The notes beneath the pieces are model-generated. The model did not search any database. It saw only the letters and a program-made list of their open reading frames with translations, and had not been told where the DNA came from. Shown here piece by piece: positions 7,944 to 17,080 of a stretch of 64,000 nt of DNA (within the stretch, counting starts at the first letter, position 1; each line of letters opens with the position of its first letter). The DNA lies in the NCBI RefSeq assembly GCF_002920915.1, contig NZ_PQVF01000004.1:124001-188000 (forward strand), written 5' to 3'. Position numbers and translations under genes: made by a program. This DNA comes from Solitalea longa. Its GTDB lineage: Bacteria; Bacteroidota; Bacteroidia; Sphingobacteriales; Sphingobacteriaceae.

Positions 7944-9722
7944 TTACAAAAAATCCGGTTTATCCATTTTCTTGGCAATACGATAAGCGGCATTCATTAA
8001 GCCCACATGACTGTAAGCCTGCGGAAAATTGCCCCACTGACTGCCATCAGTCGACAGTACATCTTCGCTCAACAAACCCAGGTGATTGGTGTATTTCAAA
8101 AGATTTTCAAATGCCTGTGTAGCTTCATCAACCCGACCAACACATGCCAGTGCTTCCACATGCCAAAACGCAGTAATTAAAAAGGTGGTTTCAGGCACGC
8201 CAAAGTCATCTTCATGCTTATAGCGATAAAATAGACCACCCGGTGCCTTAAGTTCTTTTTCCACTGCTTCCAGATGTTTTCTGGCCTTTTCGCTCTTCGG
8301 GTCGAGGTAGTTCATCATAATAAGCTGCAAGGTGCTTGCATCCAGGTTTTTATTTCCAACAGCTTGTGTGTAAACCTGACGTTCTGCATCATAACAGGCT
8401 TCAATATGTTCTGCTGCTCTTTCGGCCAGCAAAGAGGCCATTTTCTCCAACTGATGGCTTTTAATATGGCGTGCTATGCAAATGGCAGCCTGGCAACCCG
8501 CCCATTGAAACAAATTGGTATACGAGTGCCGTTGCGCCAAATGCCGAAACTCCCAAATACCGGCATCTTCTTCATCAATTGTTTGCTGTATTTTTATCAG
8601 CATTTTCTCCAGCCATGGTGCTGAGTCATGTCGTTCGGCATAGGTAAAGCGCTTATCAGTATAAAGTGGTAATAGCGATAAAAGCATTTGTCCATAGGCA
8701 TCATTTTGAATATGTTCAGAAGCTTGGTTACCAACCCTTACCGGCTTATTGTTTAAATATCCTTCCAGATCAACTTCCTTTTCTGTTAAATCGGCGTCAC
8801 CTGTAATACTGAATAACGGCTGGTACCTGCCCTTTTCATTTTCAGAAATATTGGCCAGGTAATGAAAATAATGCTCCATTTCTTCGAAGTGGCCAATATT
8901 GTTAAATGCCTGCAAAATATAATAAGCATCACGCAACCAACAAAAACGATAATCCCAGGTACGTCCACTTCCGTCAAACTCAGGCAAACTGGTGGTACTG
9001 GCCGCTATAATGGCCCCAGTATCTTCGAACTGATGAATTTTTAAGGCTAATGAAGAGCGGATCACCTGCTCCTGGTACATGTTTCCTATCCCTGTATTTT
9101 TAATCCATTGCTGCCAATAACTGGTGGTTCTACGAAGAAAATCTTCGGCGGTACTTTCTAAAGGGGCTTCAAGAGGGCTGCCATAGGTCAGTACCAGGTA
9201 TTTGGATTCATTTAACACCGAATACTTCCCCTCAACAATATGACTTAGCGGAAAATTAGTGGTTAATCTTATTGGGTTTTCCAAACCATGATACTGCAAA
9301 TGATTACTGCCCGCCAACATTTTCAATTCGCATTCCCCATAGTTTTTGGTGGGTTTACATGTTACCTTAACCCTTGGATTTCCAGATAATGCCTGGATCT
9401 TTCGAATAAACATTAACGGTTTGAAATAGCGTTCAAACTGAAAAAATCTTGGGGCAAAATCTGTAATACGGTAAATACCTTCTCCACATTCAACCTCTGT
9501 ACACAAAACATTGGTATTCTCTACATAAAACTGTCGTGAGGTAAAAGGACCTTCAGGAAGTATGGTATACGAGCCGCCTTTGTTGCGGTCAAGTAAGCTG
9601 CCAAATACAAAACTACTGTCGAAACGGGGCCAGCAAAGCCAGGATATATCCGTGTTTTTATTAACATGAGCAATAAAGGCACAATTGCCAATAATGCCTG
9701 ATTGATAGGTGTGTTTCTGCAT
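7944..9722 (-). CDS. Glycoside hydrolase family 15 protein (glucoamylase/trehalase-like)
   Basis: About 592 residues from the ATG at 9722; a TTG ten codons upstream (9752) is a weaker start. The N-terminal beta-sandwich domain of the bacterial GH15 subgroup carries the conserved IGNCAFIAHV and SWLCWPRFDSS segments. The (alpha/alpha)6 catalytic domain starts near residue 230, with GRTWDYRFCWLRDA and, near the C-terminus, LLSED and WGNFPQAYSHVGLMNAA. No signal peptide is visible, so a cytoplasmic enzyme is likely. The family cleaves alpha-glucosidic bonds from non-reducing ends or trehalose; the substrate is not decided by sequence. It is the only other glycoside hydrolase besides the GH13 lipoprotein of the Sus locus about 26 kb away, and could process imported maltooligosaccharides or a storage sugar. 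Confidence 0.88.
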   Translation of the reverse strand: MQKHTYQSGIIGNCAFIAHVNKNTDISWLCWPRFDSSFVFGSLLDRNKGGSYTILPEGPFTSRQFYVENTNVLCTEVECGEGIYRITDFAPRFFQFERYFKPLMFIRKIQALSGNPRVKVTCKPTKNYGECELKMLAGSNHLQYHGLENPIRLTTNFPLSHIVEGKYSVLNESKYLVLTYGSPLEAPLESTAEDFLRRTTSYWQQWIKNTGIGNMYQEQVIRSSLALKIHQFEDTGAIIAASTTSLPEFDGSGRTWDYRFCWLRDAYYILQAFNNIGHFEEMEHYFHYLANISENEKGRYQPLFSITGDADLTEKEVDLEGYLNNKPVRVGNQASEHIQNDAYGQMLLSLLPLYTDKRFTYAERHDSAPWLEKMLIKIQQTIDEEDAGIWEFRHLAQRHSYTNLFQWAGCQAAICIARHIKSHQLEKMASLLAERAAEHIEACYDAERQVYTQAVGNKNLDASTLQLIMMNYLDPKSEKARKHLEAVEKELKAPGGLFYRYKHEDDFGVPETTFLITAFWHVEALACVGRVDEATQAFENLLKYTNHLGLLSEDVLSTDGSQWGNFPQAYSHVGLMNAAYRIAKKMDKPDFL

Positions 9723-9800
9723 AAATGAGAGCGATTTAAAAAGAAACGTCAATAGTTTAAGTTAACGTATTTTGCAGAGAACGGAAAGCCAACAGTCTAT

Positions 9801-11036
9801 TTAATTGACCTCAACCATTTCCACTTCATGAACAGCCTTTTGTTGCATCCACCAAAAACCTATAAAAACAATTAAACTAATGATAGTGATCAAGTACCAT
9901 AAAGCAGTAAAACCAAAGCTCTGTACCATTTTAGAGCCCATTGTTGGTGCAATTACCTGTGCGGCAGAATAAGCGATGGTATACAATGCTGCGTACTGGC
10001 CACGATTATGATCGCCACAACGTTTTATCCAAAATGTATTCATAAAAGGCATTGAAAACATTTCGCCAAACGTGATCAGCAACATACCAATAATTACCAC
10101 CCAAGCCGAAGGGCCAAAAAGATTAAATATAAAATACGAGGCTCCTGTTAACAAAACGCCCCTGGCAATATAATAAAGAGGAGAACGTCTCCCTTCTAGC
10201 TTAAAAACCAAAACCATTTCAATAACTGCTATCAGCAATCCATTAATTGCCATTATCAGTCCTATCTCCCATTCATTAAGATGCACTACCTGCTTATAAT
10301 AAACAGGCAGGATACTGAACATTTGAAAGAAACAAACGGCATTTAAGGTTACAAATACAATAAACCAGATATAGGTTTTATCACGATACGCCGATTGACG
10401 CGTGTTTATTTCCACCTGATCTTCTTTTTGGGCAGGAACATACTCTTTTTTAACAGGTGGCAGTAATATCTTTAGCAAAATAGCGGCAGCAATACATGTT
10501 AATCCATCTGCCCAAAATAACAGATCATAACTTATACTGGCCAATACACCGCCAACAGCGGGCCCTATTGACCAGCCCAGGTTAATAGCCAAACGATTTA
10601 ATGAGTAGGAACGGGTTCTGTTTTCAGGTGCACTATAATAAACTATTGCAGCTGCATTGGCGGGTCTGAATGCTTCACTAATTACACTTAACATAAAAAA
10701 ACAAGCACCAATTGTGTAAATCGAATGCATTTGCCCCAGCAGAAAAAACATGAAACCATTTAAAAATAAGCTCCAGAATTGAAGCTTGGAAAACCCAAAT
10801 TTATCGGTTAGCTGCCCCCCAACAAATGCGCCGATAATTGCTCCCAAACCGAAACAGGCCATAACTGCACCTGCCTGCTCAATTGAATAATGTAGATCTT
10901 GTGTGAGGTAAACGGTCATAAATGGTAATACCATTGTACCTGCCCGGTTAATGAGCATTACAGATGATAACAACCAAGTTGGACGGCTAAGGCCTCGGTA
11001 AGCGTTTTTGTAAAGTGTTAGTGCTTGTAGAAACAT
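9801..11036 (-). CDS. Major facilitator superfamily transporter (MdtH/multidrug-type)
   Basis: 411 residues with twelve hydrophobic segments in two six-helix halves separated by a charged loop (about 195-215, KKEYVPAQKEDQVE). The loop between helices 2 and 3 has GGQLTDKFG, a variant of the MFS motif A (GxLaDrxG). Similar proteins export drugs or metabolites by proton antiport; the substrate here is unknown. It sits 78 bp upstream of the GH15 gene in the same direction and could be co-transcribed, which would allow a sugar role, but nothing in the sequence supports that specifically. Confidence 0.85.
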   Translation of the reverse strand: MFLQALTLYKNAYRGLSRPTWLLSSVMLINRAGTMVLPFMTVYLTQDLHYSIEQAGAVMACFGLGAIIGAFVGGQLTDKFGFSKLQFWSLFLNGFMFFLLGQMHSIYTIGACFFMLSVISEAFRPANAAAIVYYSAPENRTRSYSLNRLAINLGWSIGPAVGGVLASISYDLLFWADGLTCIAAAILLKILLPPVKKEYVPAQKEDQVEINTRQSAYRDKTYIWFIVFVTLNAVCFFQMFSILPVYYKQVVHLNEWEIGLIMAINGLLIAVIEMVLVFKLEGRRSPLYYIARGVLLTGASYFIFNLFGPSAWVVIIGMLLITFGEMFSMPFMNTFWIKRCGDHNRGQYAALYTIAYSAAQVIAPTMGSKMVQSFGFTALWYLITIISLIVFIGFWWMQQKAVHEVEMVEVN

Positions 11037-11166
11037 TTGATAGTCTTGGTTCTACGAATATCAGAAAATTAGATTCAGGCAGAAATATGAAAAGAAGAAT
11101 AAAATGTAAAGAAATAGGTTAAAGAGAAACTTACTTCGGTTCAGCAGAAAAACCATTTTATAAATC

Positions 11167-11193
11167 AGGAGCCGATTAGTTGAACCGGCTCCT
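11167..11193 (-). terminator. Probable terminator of the carbonic anhydrase gene
   Basis: 8-bp perfect GC-rich stem (11167-11174 with 11186-11193), 11-nt loop, just downstream of the stop codon on the minus strand. The following minus-strand sequence is only moderately T-rich. Confidence 0.55.
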
Positions 11194-11213
11194 CAATCTA
11201 ATTAAGTAGAAAA

Positions 11214-11849
11214 CTATTTAATTTTATATTGATAAATAGTGTTGATATGGCTGATATCTGATGCCGACACTTCTAAATCATGCAAAATTCCATCAGCAAC
11301 GTCGAACACCCAGCCATGCACCGAAAGCTTCTGTCCTTCTTTCCAGGCTTTTTGAACAATGCTTGTGTTGCAAACATTCAATACCTGTTCTTTAATATTC
11401 ATTTCACATAACAAACGGAATCTGGTCTCTTCGTCTTCAATTCCATTAAGTTCATCCTCATGCATACGGTACACATCCTTGATATTTCTAAGCCAGTTAT
11501 CAATTAAACCGAAATTATGCTGACCCATAGCTGCTTTCACACCTCCACAGCCATAATGCCCAACCACTAAAATATGCTCCACCTTTAACACCTTAACTGC
11601 ATACTGGATAACAGAAAGACAATTTATGTCGGTATGCACCACCATATTAGCTATATTTCGGTGAACAAATACTTCACCCGGATCAAGACCTGTAATTTCA
11701 TTTGCCGGTACGCGACTGTCCGCACAACCTATCCACAAAAATTTAGGTTCCTGTAATTGTGCCAGTTTTTTGAAGTAGTTTTCATCCCTATCGAGCCAAT
11801 GCTGCACAAACTTCTTATTGTTTTCAAAGAGTTTTTCGATATCCTTCAT
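11214..11849 (-). CDS. can: Beta-class carbonic anhydrase
   Basis: 211 residues, the usual size. It interconverts CO2 and bicarbonate in the cytoplasm. The zinc ligands are all present: C42 in CADSRV with the D44/R46 dyad, H98 and C101 in GHYGCGG. There is no signal peptide. It is the second beta-carbonic anhydrase domain in the window; the other is fused to a SulP transporter at 22139. A terminator-like hairpin follows, and an E2 terminator lies upstream, so it looks monocistronic. Confidence 0.95.
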   Translation of the reverse strand: MKDIEKLFENNKKFVQHWLDRDENYFKKLAQLQEPKFLWIGCADSRVPANEITGLDPGEVFVHRNIANMVVHTDINCLSVIQYAVKVLKVEHILVVGHYGCGGVKAAMGQHNFGLIDNWLRNIKDVYRMHEDELNGIEDEETRFRLLCEMNIKEQVLNVCNTSIVQKAWKEGQKLSVHGWVFDVADGILHDLEVSASDISHINTIYQYKIK

Positions 11850-11907
11850 TCTAGATCGTGTTATTTTATTATTGTCAATTCAGCTTTCAAATTATTATAT
11901 ATTCAAT

Positions 11908-11939
11908 AAAAAACCGCCTCATTTTTAACTGAGACGGTT
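11908..11939 (-). terminator. Intrinsic terminator of the E2 gene
   Basis: 10-bp stem (11912-11921 with 11930-11939). The single mismatch becomes a G-U pair in the minus-strand RNA, and the A-run at 11908-11913 gives a U-tract on that strand. Confidence 0.75.
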
Positions 11940-11948
11940 AATACCTAT

Positions 11949-13331
11949 TTAAATATCTCTGTTGGGATCAAATGATTCGAGATAATCGGCAACTTTTCGC
12001 ACAAACATACCGCCCAGCGAACCATCCACCACACGATGATCGTATGAAAGTGACAAAAACATCATATGGCGAATAGCTATTACATCTCCAAATTCAGTTT
12101 CTATAACAGCTGGTTTCTTTTTAATAGCACCTACTGCTAAAATTGCAACCTGCGGCTGATTAATAATTGGAGTTCCCATAACGTTCCCAAAGGATCCCAC
12201 GTTGGTTAAGGTAAAAGTGCCACCCTGAATTTCATCAGGCTGCAGTTTATTATTGCGTGCTCGATTCGCCAAATCATTTACCGATTTGGTTAAACCTACC
12301 AAATTCATTTGATCGGCATTTTTAATTACCGGAACAATTAGATTGCCACTTGGCAAAGCAGTGGCCATTCCAATATTTATATTCTTGCGGATAATGATCT
12401 TGGTTCCATCTACCGAAACGTTGACCATTGGCAGATCTTTAATTGCTTTTGCAACCGCTTCTATGAAAATCGGAGTAAAAGTAATTTTATCTCCTTCGCG
12501 TTTCTCAAACGATTTCTTTACCTTTTCTCTCCACTGAACAATGTTGGTTACATCGGCCTCAACAAATGAAGTAACATGCGGAGAAACATGTTTACTCATC
12601 ACCATATGATCGGCAATAAGCTTTCGCATACGGTCCATTTCAATAATTTCATCAGCACCACCCACAGAAACTGCAGGCGCTTTAATTTCAATTGTTGAAG
12701 CAACTGCAGGTGTAGCTTTAGTTGAAGTAACTGCCGCCGACTTTTGCTCAATAGCTTGTTTTACAGGCTCAGCTTGTTTTGCAGGAGCTGAAGTGTTGCC
12801 ACCAGCGCGCTGCTGTACATATGCTAAAATATCTTGTTTAGTTACACGTCCTTCTGAACCCGTTCCTTGAATCGAATCAAGCTCAGCTGCCGAAATATTT
12901 TCACTTTCAGCAATATTGCGAACCAATGGGGAATAGAAACGAATTCCACTTGATTTTATCGGAGCATTAGTTGACTCAGTACGACCTAAAGTGGCATTTA
13001 CAAGTTCTAAATCAGGTAATTCTTCCGATTGTGGCTCATCAATTTTAACAGGAGATTCAGGCTCAGTTGCAGTGCTAGTGCTTTCTGCAACTTCGGTCTC
13101 AATAATAGCAATGGTTGCCCCTACCTGTACCACATCATTCTCTCCAAAAAAGGTTTCCATCAATGTTCCCGAAACTGGAGAAGGCACTTCTGAATCAACC
13201 TTATCAGTGGCAATTTCCAATACATTTTCATCGGCATCAATCTTTTCGCCAATGTTTTTCACCCACTTGATAATGGTGGCTTCAGCCACACTTTCACCCA
13301 TTTTGGGCATAATCAGTTCGTAACGTGCCAT
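11949..13331 (-). CDS. Dihydrolipoamide acyltransferase, E2 of a 2-oxoacid dehydrogenase complex
   Basis: 460 residues in the classical order. The N-terminal lipoyl domain has the lipoylated K44 in ATDKVDSEV. An Ala/Glu/Thr-rich linker follows, then the peripheral subunit-binding domain near residues 130-170 (SPLVRNIAESENI), a second Ala/Pro/Thr-rich linker, and the catalytic acyltransferase domain from about residue 230. The active-site His is H432 in YDHRVVDG. The family transfers an acyl group to CoA in the cytoplasmic complex. Bacteroidota lone E2 genes of this kind are often the branched-chain 2-oxoacid type, but sequence alone does not settle pyruvate versus branched-chain substrate. 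No E1 or E3 gene is adjacent. Confidence 0.92.
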   Translation of the reverse strand: MARYELIMPKMGESVAEATIIKWVKNIGEKIDADENVLEIATDKVDSEVPSPVSGTLMETFFGENDVVQVGATIAIIETEVAESTSTATEPESPVKIDEPQSEELPDLELVNATLGRTESTNAPIKSSGIRFYSPLVRNIAESENISAAELDSIQGTGSEGRVTKQDILAYVQQRAGGNTSAPAKQAEPVKQAIEQKSAAVTSTKATPAVASTIEIKAPAVSVGGADEIIEMDRMRKLIADHMVMSKHVSPHVTSFVEADVTNIVQWREKVKKSFEKREGDKITFTPIFIEAVAKAIKDLPMVNVSVDGTKIIIRKNINIGMATALPSGNLIVPVIKNADQMNLVGLTKSVNDLANRARNNKLQPDEIQGGTFTLTNVGSFGNVMGTPIINQPQVAILAVGAIKKKPAVIETEFGDVIAIRHMMFLSLSYDHRVVDGSLGGMFVRKVADYLESFDPNRDI

Positions 13332-13505
13332 AGAATGTAGAATCTCGTTTATTTAATAAGGTTATTTTTTGGTTGAACAAATGTAGAAATTTTCTTTAAA
13401 CGAAAATGGCTTATTTGAAGTAGGAGATCAGAATTACACAGTGCAATTGACAATATTGGCAAGCAATAATCTATAGTCTTTCTATCATTGATTGTTAGCA
13501 GCAGA

Positions 13506-14435
13506 TCACTGTTCTCCAACTTCAAAAGTAAAGCCTTCCTTGGCTAAAAAGCTATTTTTAAAAAATGCCTGGCATTCTTCTAAATGGGGTAACAGGTCGC
13601 GATAGCGAGCCGAAAAATGACCGATAATTAGTTTTTTAGCATTCGCCATAGTGGCAATTTCACCCGCCTGGCGAGCAGTAGTATGAAAGGTATCAGCAGC
13701 CCTTTGTTGCAGGTCATGAAGAAAAGTAGCCTCATGGTACAGTAGATCCACTCCTCTTATCTGATCAACAATTTCGGTATTCATAATTGTGTCTGAACAA
13801 TAGGCGTAGGAACGTGGCAAAGGAGGTTCAACCGTTAAAACTGCATTAGGCAATACTTCTCCATCAGGCAAAGTATAATCGGCACCTGCTTTTATTAATG
13901 GAATATAATCGGGTGGAATATTAAACTGTTTAATGTATTCCTTAATAATTCGCCTCGACCGGGGTAGTTCCTTAAATAAAAAACCGGTACAAGGAATACG
14001 ATGATCAAGAATTATCGTCTCCACCTCGAATTCAGAGTTCCTGAAAATTACCTCAGAATGATCGGTTTGAGTGGGTACAAACTTTAGCGGATAGCGTAAA
14101 ACTGTTTGTGAGTACTTTAACTGAATTTCGATGATTTCCAGTAACTCTGGCGGACCGGCAATGAATAATTCATTCACACGTCCGTTTAAGTGCATACTGG
14201 AAATCAATCCTACTAAACCCAGATAATGGTCACCATGTAAGTGACTTATAAAAATGTAATCGATCTTATTATAACCAAAGCCGTAACGACTTAACTGAAA
14301 CTGGGCTCCTTCGCCACAGTCGATCATGTAATATTTCTGGTTATAATTTACAATTTGAGCCGACGGATAGCGGTGATGAGCCGGAGTGGCAGAACTGCTG
14401 CCTAAAATGGTAACTTCAAACTTCGTCACGCGCAA
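13506..14435 (-). CDS. rnz: Ribonuclease Z
   Basis: tRNA 3'-processing endonuclease of the metallo-beta-lactamase fold, about 305 residues. The metal-binding HLHGDH motif is at residues 65-70; other conserved segments are LGSSSATP near the N-terminus, DCGEGAQFQ, the distal HEATFL and GHFSARY. There is no ATG at the N-terminus: the candidates are TTG at 14435 and GTG at 14429, the latter giving M-TKFEVTILG, which fits the family start well. A GAGGA-like sequence lies upstream within the end of the STAS gene. The gap to the STAS gene is only 5 nt, so both are probably in one operon. Confidence 0.93.
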   Translation of the reverse strand: MRVTKFEVTILGSSSATPAHHRYPSAQIVNYNQKYYMIDCGEGAQFQLSRYGFGYNKIDYIFISHLHGDHYLGLVGLISSMHLNGRVNELFIAGPPELLEIIEIQLKYSQTVLRYPLKFVPTQTDHSEVIFRNSEFEVETIILDHRIPCTGFLFKELPRSRRIIKEYIKQFNIPPDYIPLIKAGADYTLPDGEVLPNAVLTVEPPLPRSYAYCSDTIMNTEIVDQIRGVDLLYHEATFLHDLQQRAADTFHTTARQAGEIATMANAKKLIIGHFSARYRDLLPHLEECQAFFKNSFLAKEGFTFEVGEQ

Positions 14436-14440
14436 TAATT

Positions 14441-14827
14441 TTATTCCTCAGCTTCCCCTTTTAAATCACGCTCAATCTCTTCCATAAAAATGAAATCGAT
14501 CGCCTCATCAATCGTTGGAATAAGATTAATCACGTTTTCTAATTGAGATATCTTAATTAATTTTTCAACCGATGAACTAACACCTGTTAATACGAAAGTT
14601 CCTTCTTGATCGTTTCCTTTACATAGACGATGTGCCAGTAAAATAGCACTCAAACCTGATGAATCAGAATATTTAACTTCTGATAAATCAAGAATGACAT
14701 TTCTGATTCCCTCTGCATTCAATAAAATAAGTTCCGATTTTAGCATCGGAGTAATGATGGAGTTAAGCTTATCTTCATTAAGCTTGAATACTACATACTT
14801 TTCGTGTTTATCAACCGAAAATTTCAT
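14441..14827 (-). CDS. STAS-domain protein (anti-sigma-factor-antagonist type)
   Basis: 128 residues, a single STAS domain (about 1-110) with an acidic tail. The phosphorylatable Ser position of SpoIIAA-like antagonists fits S57 in YSDSSGLSA. Such proteins switch partners with a serine kinase/anti-sigma factor; no partner kinase is encoded nearby. It is located 5 nt upstream of rnz on the same strand, a pairing that suggests co-transcription. The role is inferred only from the fold. Confidence 0.88.
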   Translation of the reverse strand: MKFSVDKHEKYVVFKLNEDKLNSIITPMLKSELILLNAEGIRNVILDLSEVKYSDSSGLSAILLAHRLCKGNDQEGTFVLTGVSSSVEKLIKISQLENVINLIPTIDEAIDFIFMEEIERDLKGEAEE

Positions 14828-14905
14828 AGCGCGTAATTTTGTAAATAGTTAATTTGGTTCAATTGTGTTCGCCAAATTAAACTTTAATTTCTAAAAATAT
14901 ACTGT

Positions 14906-15856
14906 TTAAGCATTTTTTTGAATGAAATCATTCACATTTGATTCCACACGTTCAAAAATATTGCTTGAATCGTCCTTTACAAATTTCTCACCCACAATTT
15001 TTTCATACAGTTCTATATAGCGTTCTGAAATGGAGTTTACTATTTCGTCAGTCATTTCCGGAACTTGTTGTCCATCTTTTCCTTGAAACCCATTTTCAAT
15101 TAACCATTGGCGAACAAACTCTTTCGATAATTGTCGCTGTGGCTTATTCTCAACCTGCAATTGCTCATACGTGTCCTTATAAAAGTAACGTGATGAATCA
15201 GGTGTATGGATCTCGTCGATAAGGTAGATCTGTCCATCTTTTTTACCAAATTCATACTTAGTATCAACCAAAATCAATCCGCGTTCAGCGGCCATTTCAG
15301 TGCCACGTTGATAAAGGGCCAATGTAAACGCTTCCAGTTGTTTATACTCTTCTTCCGCAACTATACCTTGACTAATAATTTCTTCCCTGGAAATATCCAT
15401 GTCATGCCCTTCTTTGGCTTTGGTTGTTGGCGTGATGATTGGCTGAGGAAGCTTATCATTTTCTTTCAAACCCTCAGGCAAAACAACTCCGCATAAAAGT
15501 CGCTTGCCGGCATTATATTCACGAGCAGCATGGCCTGCCAGGTAACCCCTAACCACCATTTCAACCGGATAGGTTTCGCAAACCAAACCAACAGTTACGT
15601 TAGCATCCGGAACGGCAACCACCCAGTTTGGAACAATATCTTTAGTCGCCTCTAAAAATTTAGCCGCAATTTGATTTAAAACCTGCCCTTTAAAAGGTAT
15701 AGCGCGAGGTAAAACCACATCAAAAGCCGAAATACGATCAGACACTACCATTGACAGGTATTTGCCGTCGATATTGTATACGTCGCGAACTTTACCGCGA
15801 TAAAAAGATTTTTGCTTAGGAAAATTGAAGTTGGTATTATTTAAAGTCTGTGTCAT
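14906..15856 (-). CDS. purC: Phosphoribosylaminoimidazole-succinocarboxamide synthase (SAICAR synthetase)
   Basis: 316 residues. It ligates aspartate to CAIR in purine biosynthesis using ATP. Recognisable segments are [12 protein letters not shown] (ATP-binding N-lobe), [12 protein letters not shown], the [14 protein letters not shown] strand, the [11 protein letters not shown] loop and [13 protein letters not shown], followed by [11 protein letters not shown]. The length matches the longer form found in Bacteroidota. ATG start at 15856. A heptamer-repeat element with a 17-bp interrupted stem separates it from phoH upstream. Confidence 0.96.
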   Translation of the reverse strand: MTQTLNNTNFNFPKQKSFYRGKVRDVYNIDGKYLSMVVSDRISAFDVVLPRAIPFKGQVLNQIAAKFLEATKDIVPNWVVAVPDANVTVGLVCETYPVEMVVRGYLAGHAAREYNAGKRLLCGVVLPEGLKENDKLPQPIITPTTKAKEGHDMDISREEIISQGIVAEEEYKQLEAFTLALYQRGTEMAAERGLILVDTKYEFGKKDGQIYLIDEIHTPDSSRYFYKDTYEQLQVENKPQRQLSKEFVRQWLIENGFQGKDGQQVPEMTDEIVNSISERYIELYEKIVGEKFVKDDSSNIFERVESNVNDFIQKNA

Positions 15857-15862
15857 TTTAAT

Positions 15863-15944
15863 ATTTACGATTTACGAGTTAAGAATTACGAATTATTTGA
15901 TGCTCATCAAATAACCCGTAATTTATAATCCGAAATTTATTCTT
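15863..15944. repeat. Opposed heptamer arrays forming a hairpin between phoH and purC
   Basis: Four 7-bp units (atttacg, atttacg, agttaag, aattacg; 15863-15890) face an inverted set (about 15917-15944). The centre forms a near-perfect hairpin: AATTACG (15884-15890) pairs with CGTAATT (15917-15923), and TTATTTGATG (15893-15902) pairs with CATCAAATAA (15905-15914). It lacks a clean U-tract, so I treat it as a repeat element and not as a confirmed terminator. Confidence 0.65.
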
Positions 15945-16958
15945 TTATATATCCCCGTATGCCTCCAATATGCGGCGCACCAATTTATGGCGAACAACAT
16001 CCGAACCATTCAGATAAATTATATCGATCCCATCTATCTTATGCAAAATTTCGAGAGCCTTAAACAAACCCGAATGTTGCTTTTTAGGTAAATCGATCTG
16101 GGTAATATCTCCGGTTACAATGAATTTTGCCGAAGGCCCCATACGCGTTAAAAACATTTTCAACTGCATGTCGGTGGCATTTTGGGCCTCATCCAATATC
16201 ACGAAGGCATTATCTAAGGTCCGCCCACGCATAAACGCCAATGGAGCGATCTCAATAGTCCGGTTTTCGAGGTAAGTTTTCAGCTTTTCAGGCGGAATCA
16301 TATCATCAAGCGCATCGTACAGCGGGCGTAAATACGGATCGATCTTCTCTTTCAAATCACCCGGTAAAAAACCAAGATTCTCTCCTGCTTCTACAGCCGG
16401 ACGAGTTAAGATGATACGTTTTACTTCCTTGTTCTTCAGAGCCCTTACTGCTAAAGCCACGGCAGTGTACGTTTTACCGGTACCGGCAGGCCCTATCGCA
16501 AAAATAATATCGCTCTTAGTGGCACTGTCAACCATTTTGCGTTGATTCTCGCTACGCGCACGAACCATCAAACCGTTAGTACCAAAAACAATAACATCCT
16601 TGTTCCCTGCCCCATCGCCATTTACCACTGCCGGTTCGTTTATGTTAATGGTTGATGTAGGTTCAACACCTAATATCAATTCAACATCACGACTGGAAAG
16701 CTGATTGAATTTTTCTAGATGGTTGGTTAGATTGTTAAACTTCTGGGTAAAGTTTCCAAGTTCCTTTTCGTCGCCCAAAGCTTTCACTTCGGACCCTCTG
16801 GCTACAATTTTAAGCTTAGGAAAATTTCTCTTTAAAATTTCAAAGTTTTCATTGCCGGTTCCCCAAAACACCTGTGGGTCAACATGCTCAAGTTTCAAAA
16901 TAGTTTCACTCAAAGCCTTACCTTTTTTCTGAATATAACATGTTTTATTTATCGCCAT
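15945..16958 (-). CDS. PhoH-like ATPase
   Basis: 337 residues from the ATG at 16958. An N-terminal extension and a KH-like segment (about 20-90) precede the PhoH P-loop domain. Walker A is GPAGTGKT, with the Lys near residue 162; Walker B is FVILDEAQNA. The segment VTGDITQIDLP is typical of the family. PhoH proteins are cytoplasmic nucleotide hydrolases linked to RNA metabolism (PhoH/YbeZ type); the exact activity is not established. The next gene downstream on the strand is purC, after a repeat element. Confidence 0.92.
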   Translation of the reverse strand: MAINKTCYIQKKGKALSETILKLEHVDPQVFWGTGNENFEILKRNFPKLKIVARGSEVKALGDEKELGNFTQKFNNLTNHLEKFNQLSSRDVELILGVEPTSTININEPAVVNGDGAGNKDVIVFGTNGLMVRARSENQRKMVDSATKSDIIFAIGPAGTGKTYTAVALAVRALKNKEVKRIILTRPAVEAGENLGFLPGDLKEKIDPYLRPLYDALDDMIPPEKLKTYLENRTIEIAPLAFMRGRTLDNAFVILDEAQNATDMQLKMFLTRMGPSAKFIVTGDITQIDLPKKQHSGLFKALEILHKIDGIDIIYLNGSDVVRHKLVRRILEAYGDI

Positions 16959-17080
16959 CAAACCCGCTTTTTAGTTTTTAAAAGTGGATGGCTGCTATTT
17001 ATTATGCGAGTTTTCTTATTAAAATTCCAATATTTGCGTTCGGAAATTTTTGAACGGTAAAAATAACCAAATAATATCGA

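Noticed and set aside
12991-13323. Plus-strand frame of 110 codons inside the E2 gene
   Set aside because: An antisense shadow of the lipoyl domain and linker of the acyltransferase.
15884-15923. Hairpin between phoH and purC as an intrinsic terminator or riboswitch
   Set aside because: The stem is AT-rich and lacks a U-tract on the minus strand; it follows from the inverted heptamer arrays. No purine riboswitch features seen.
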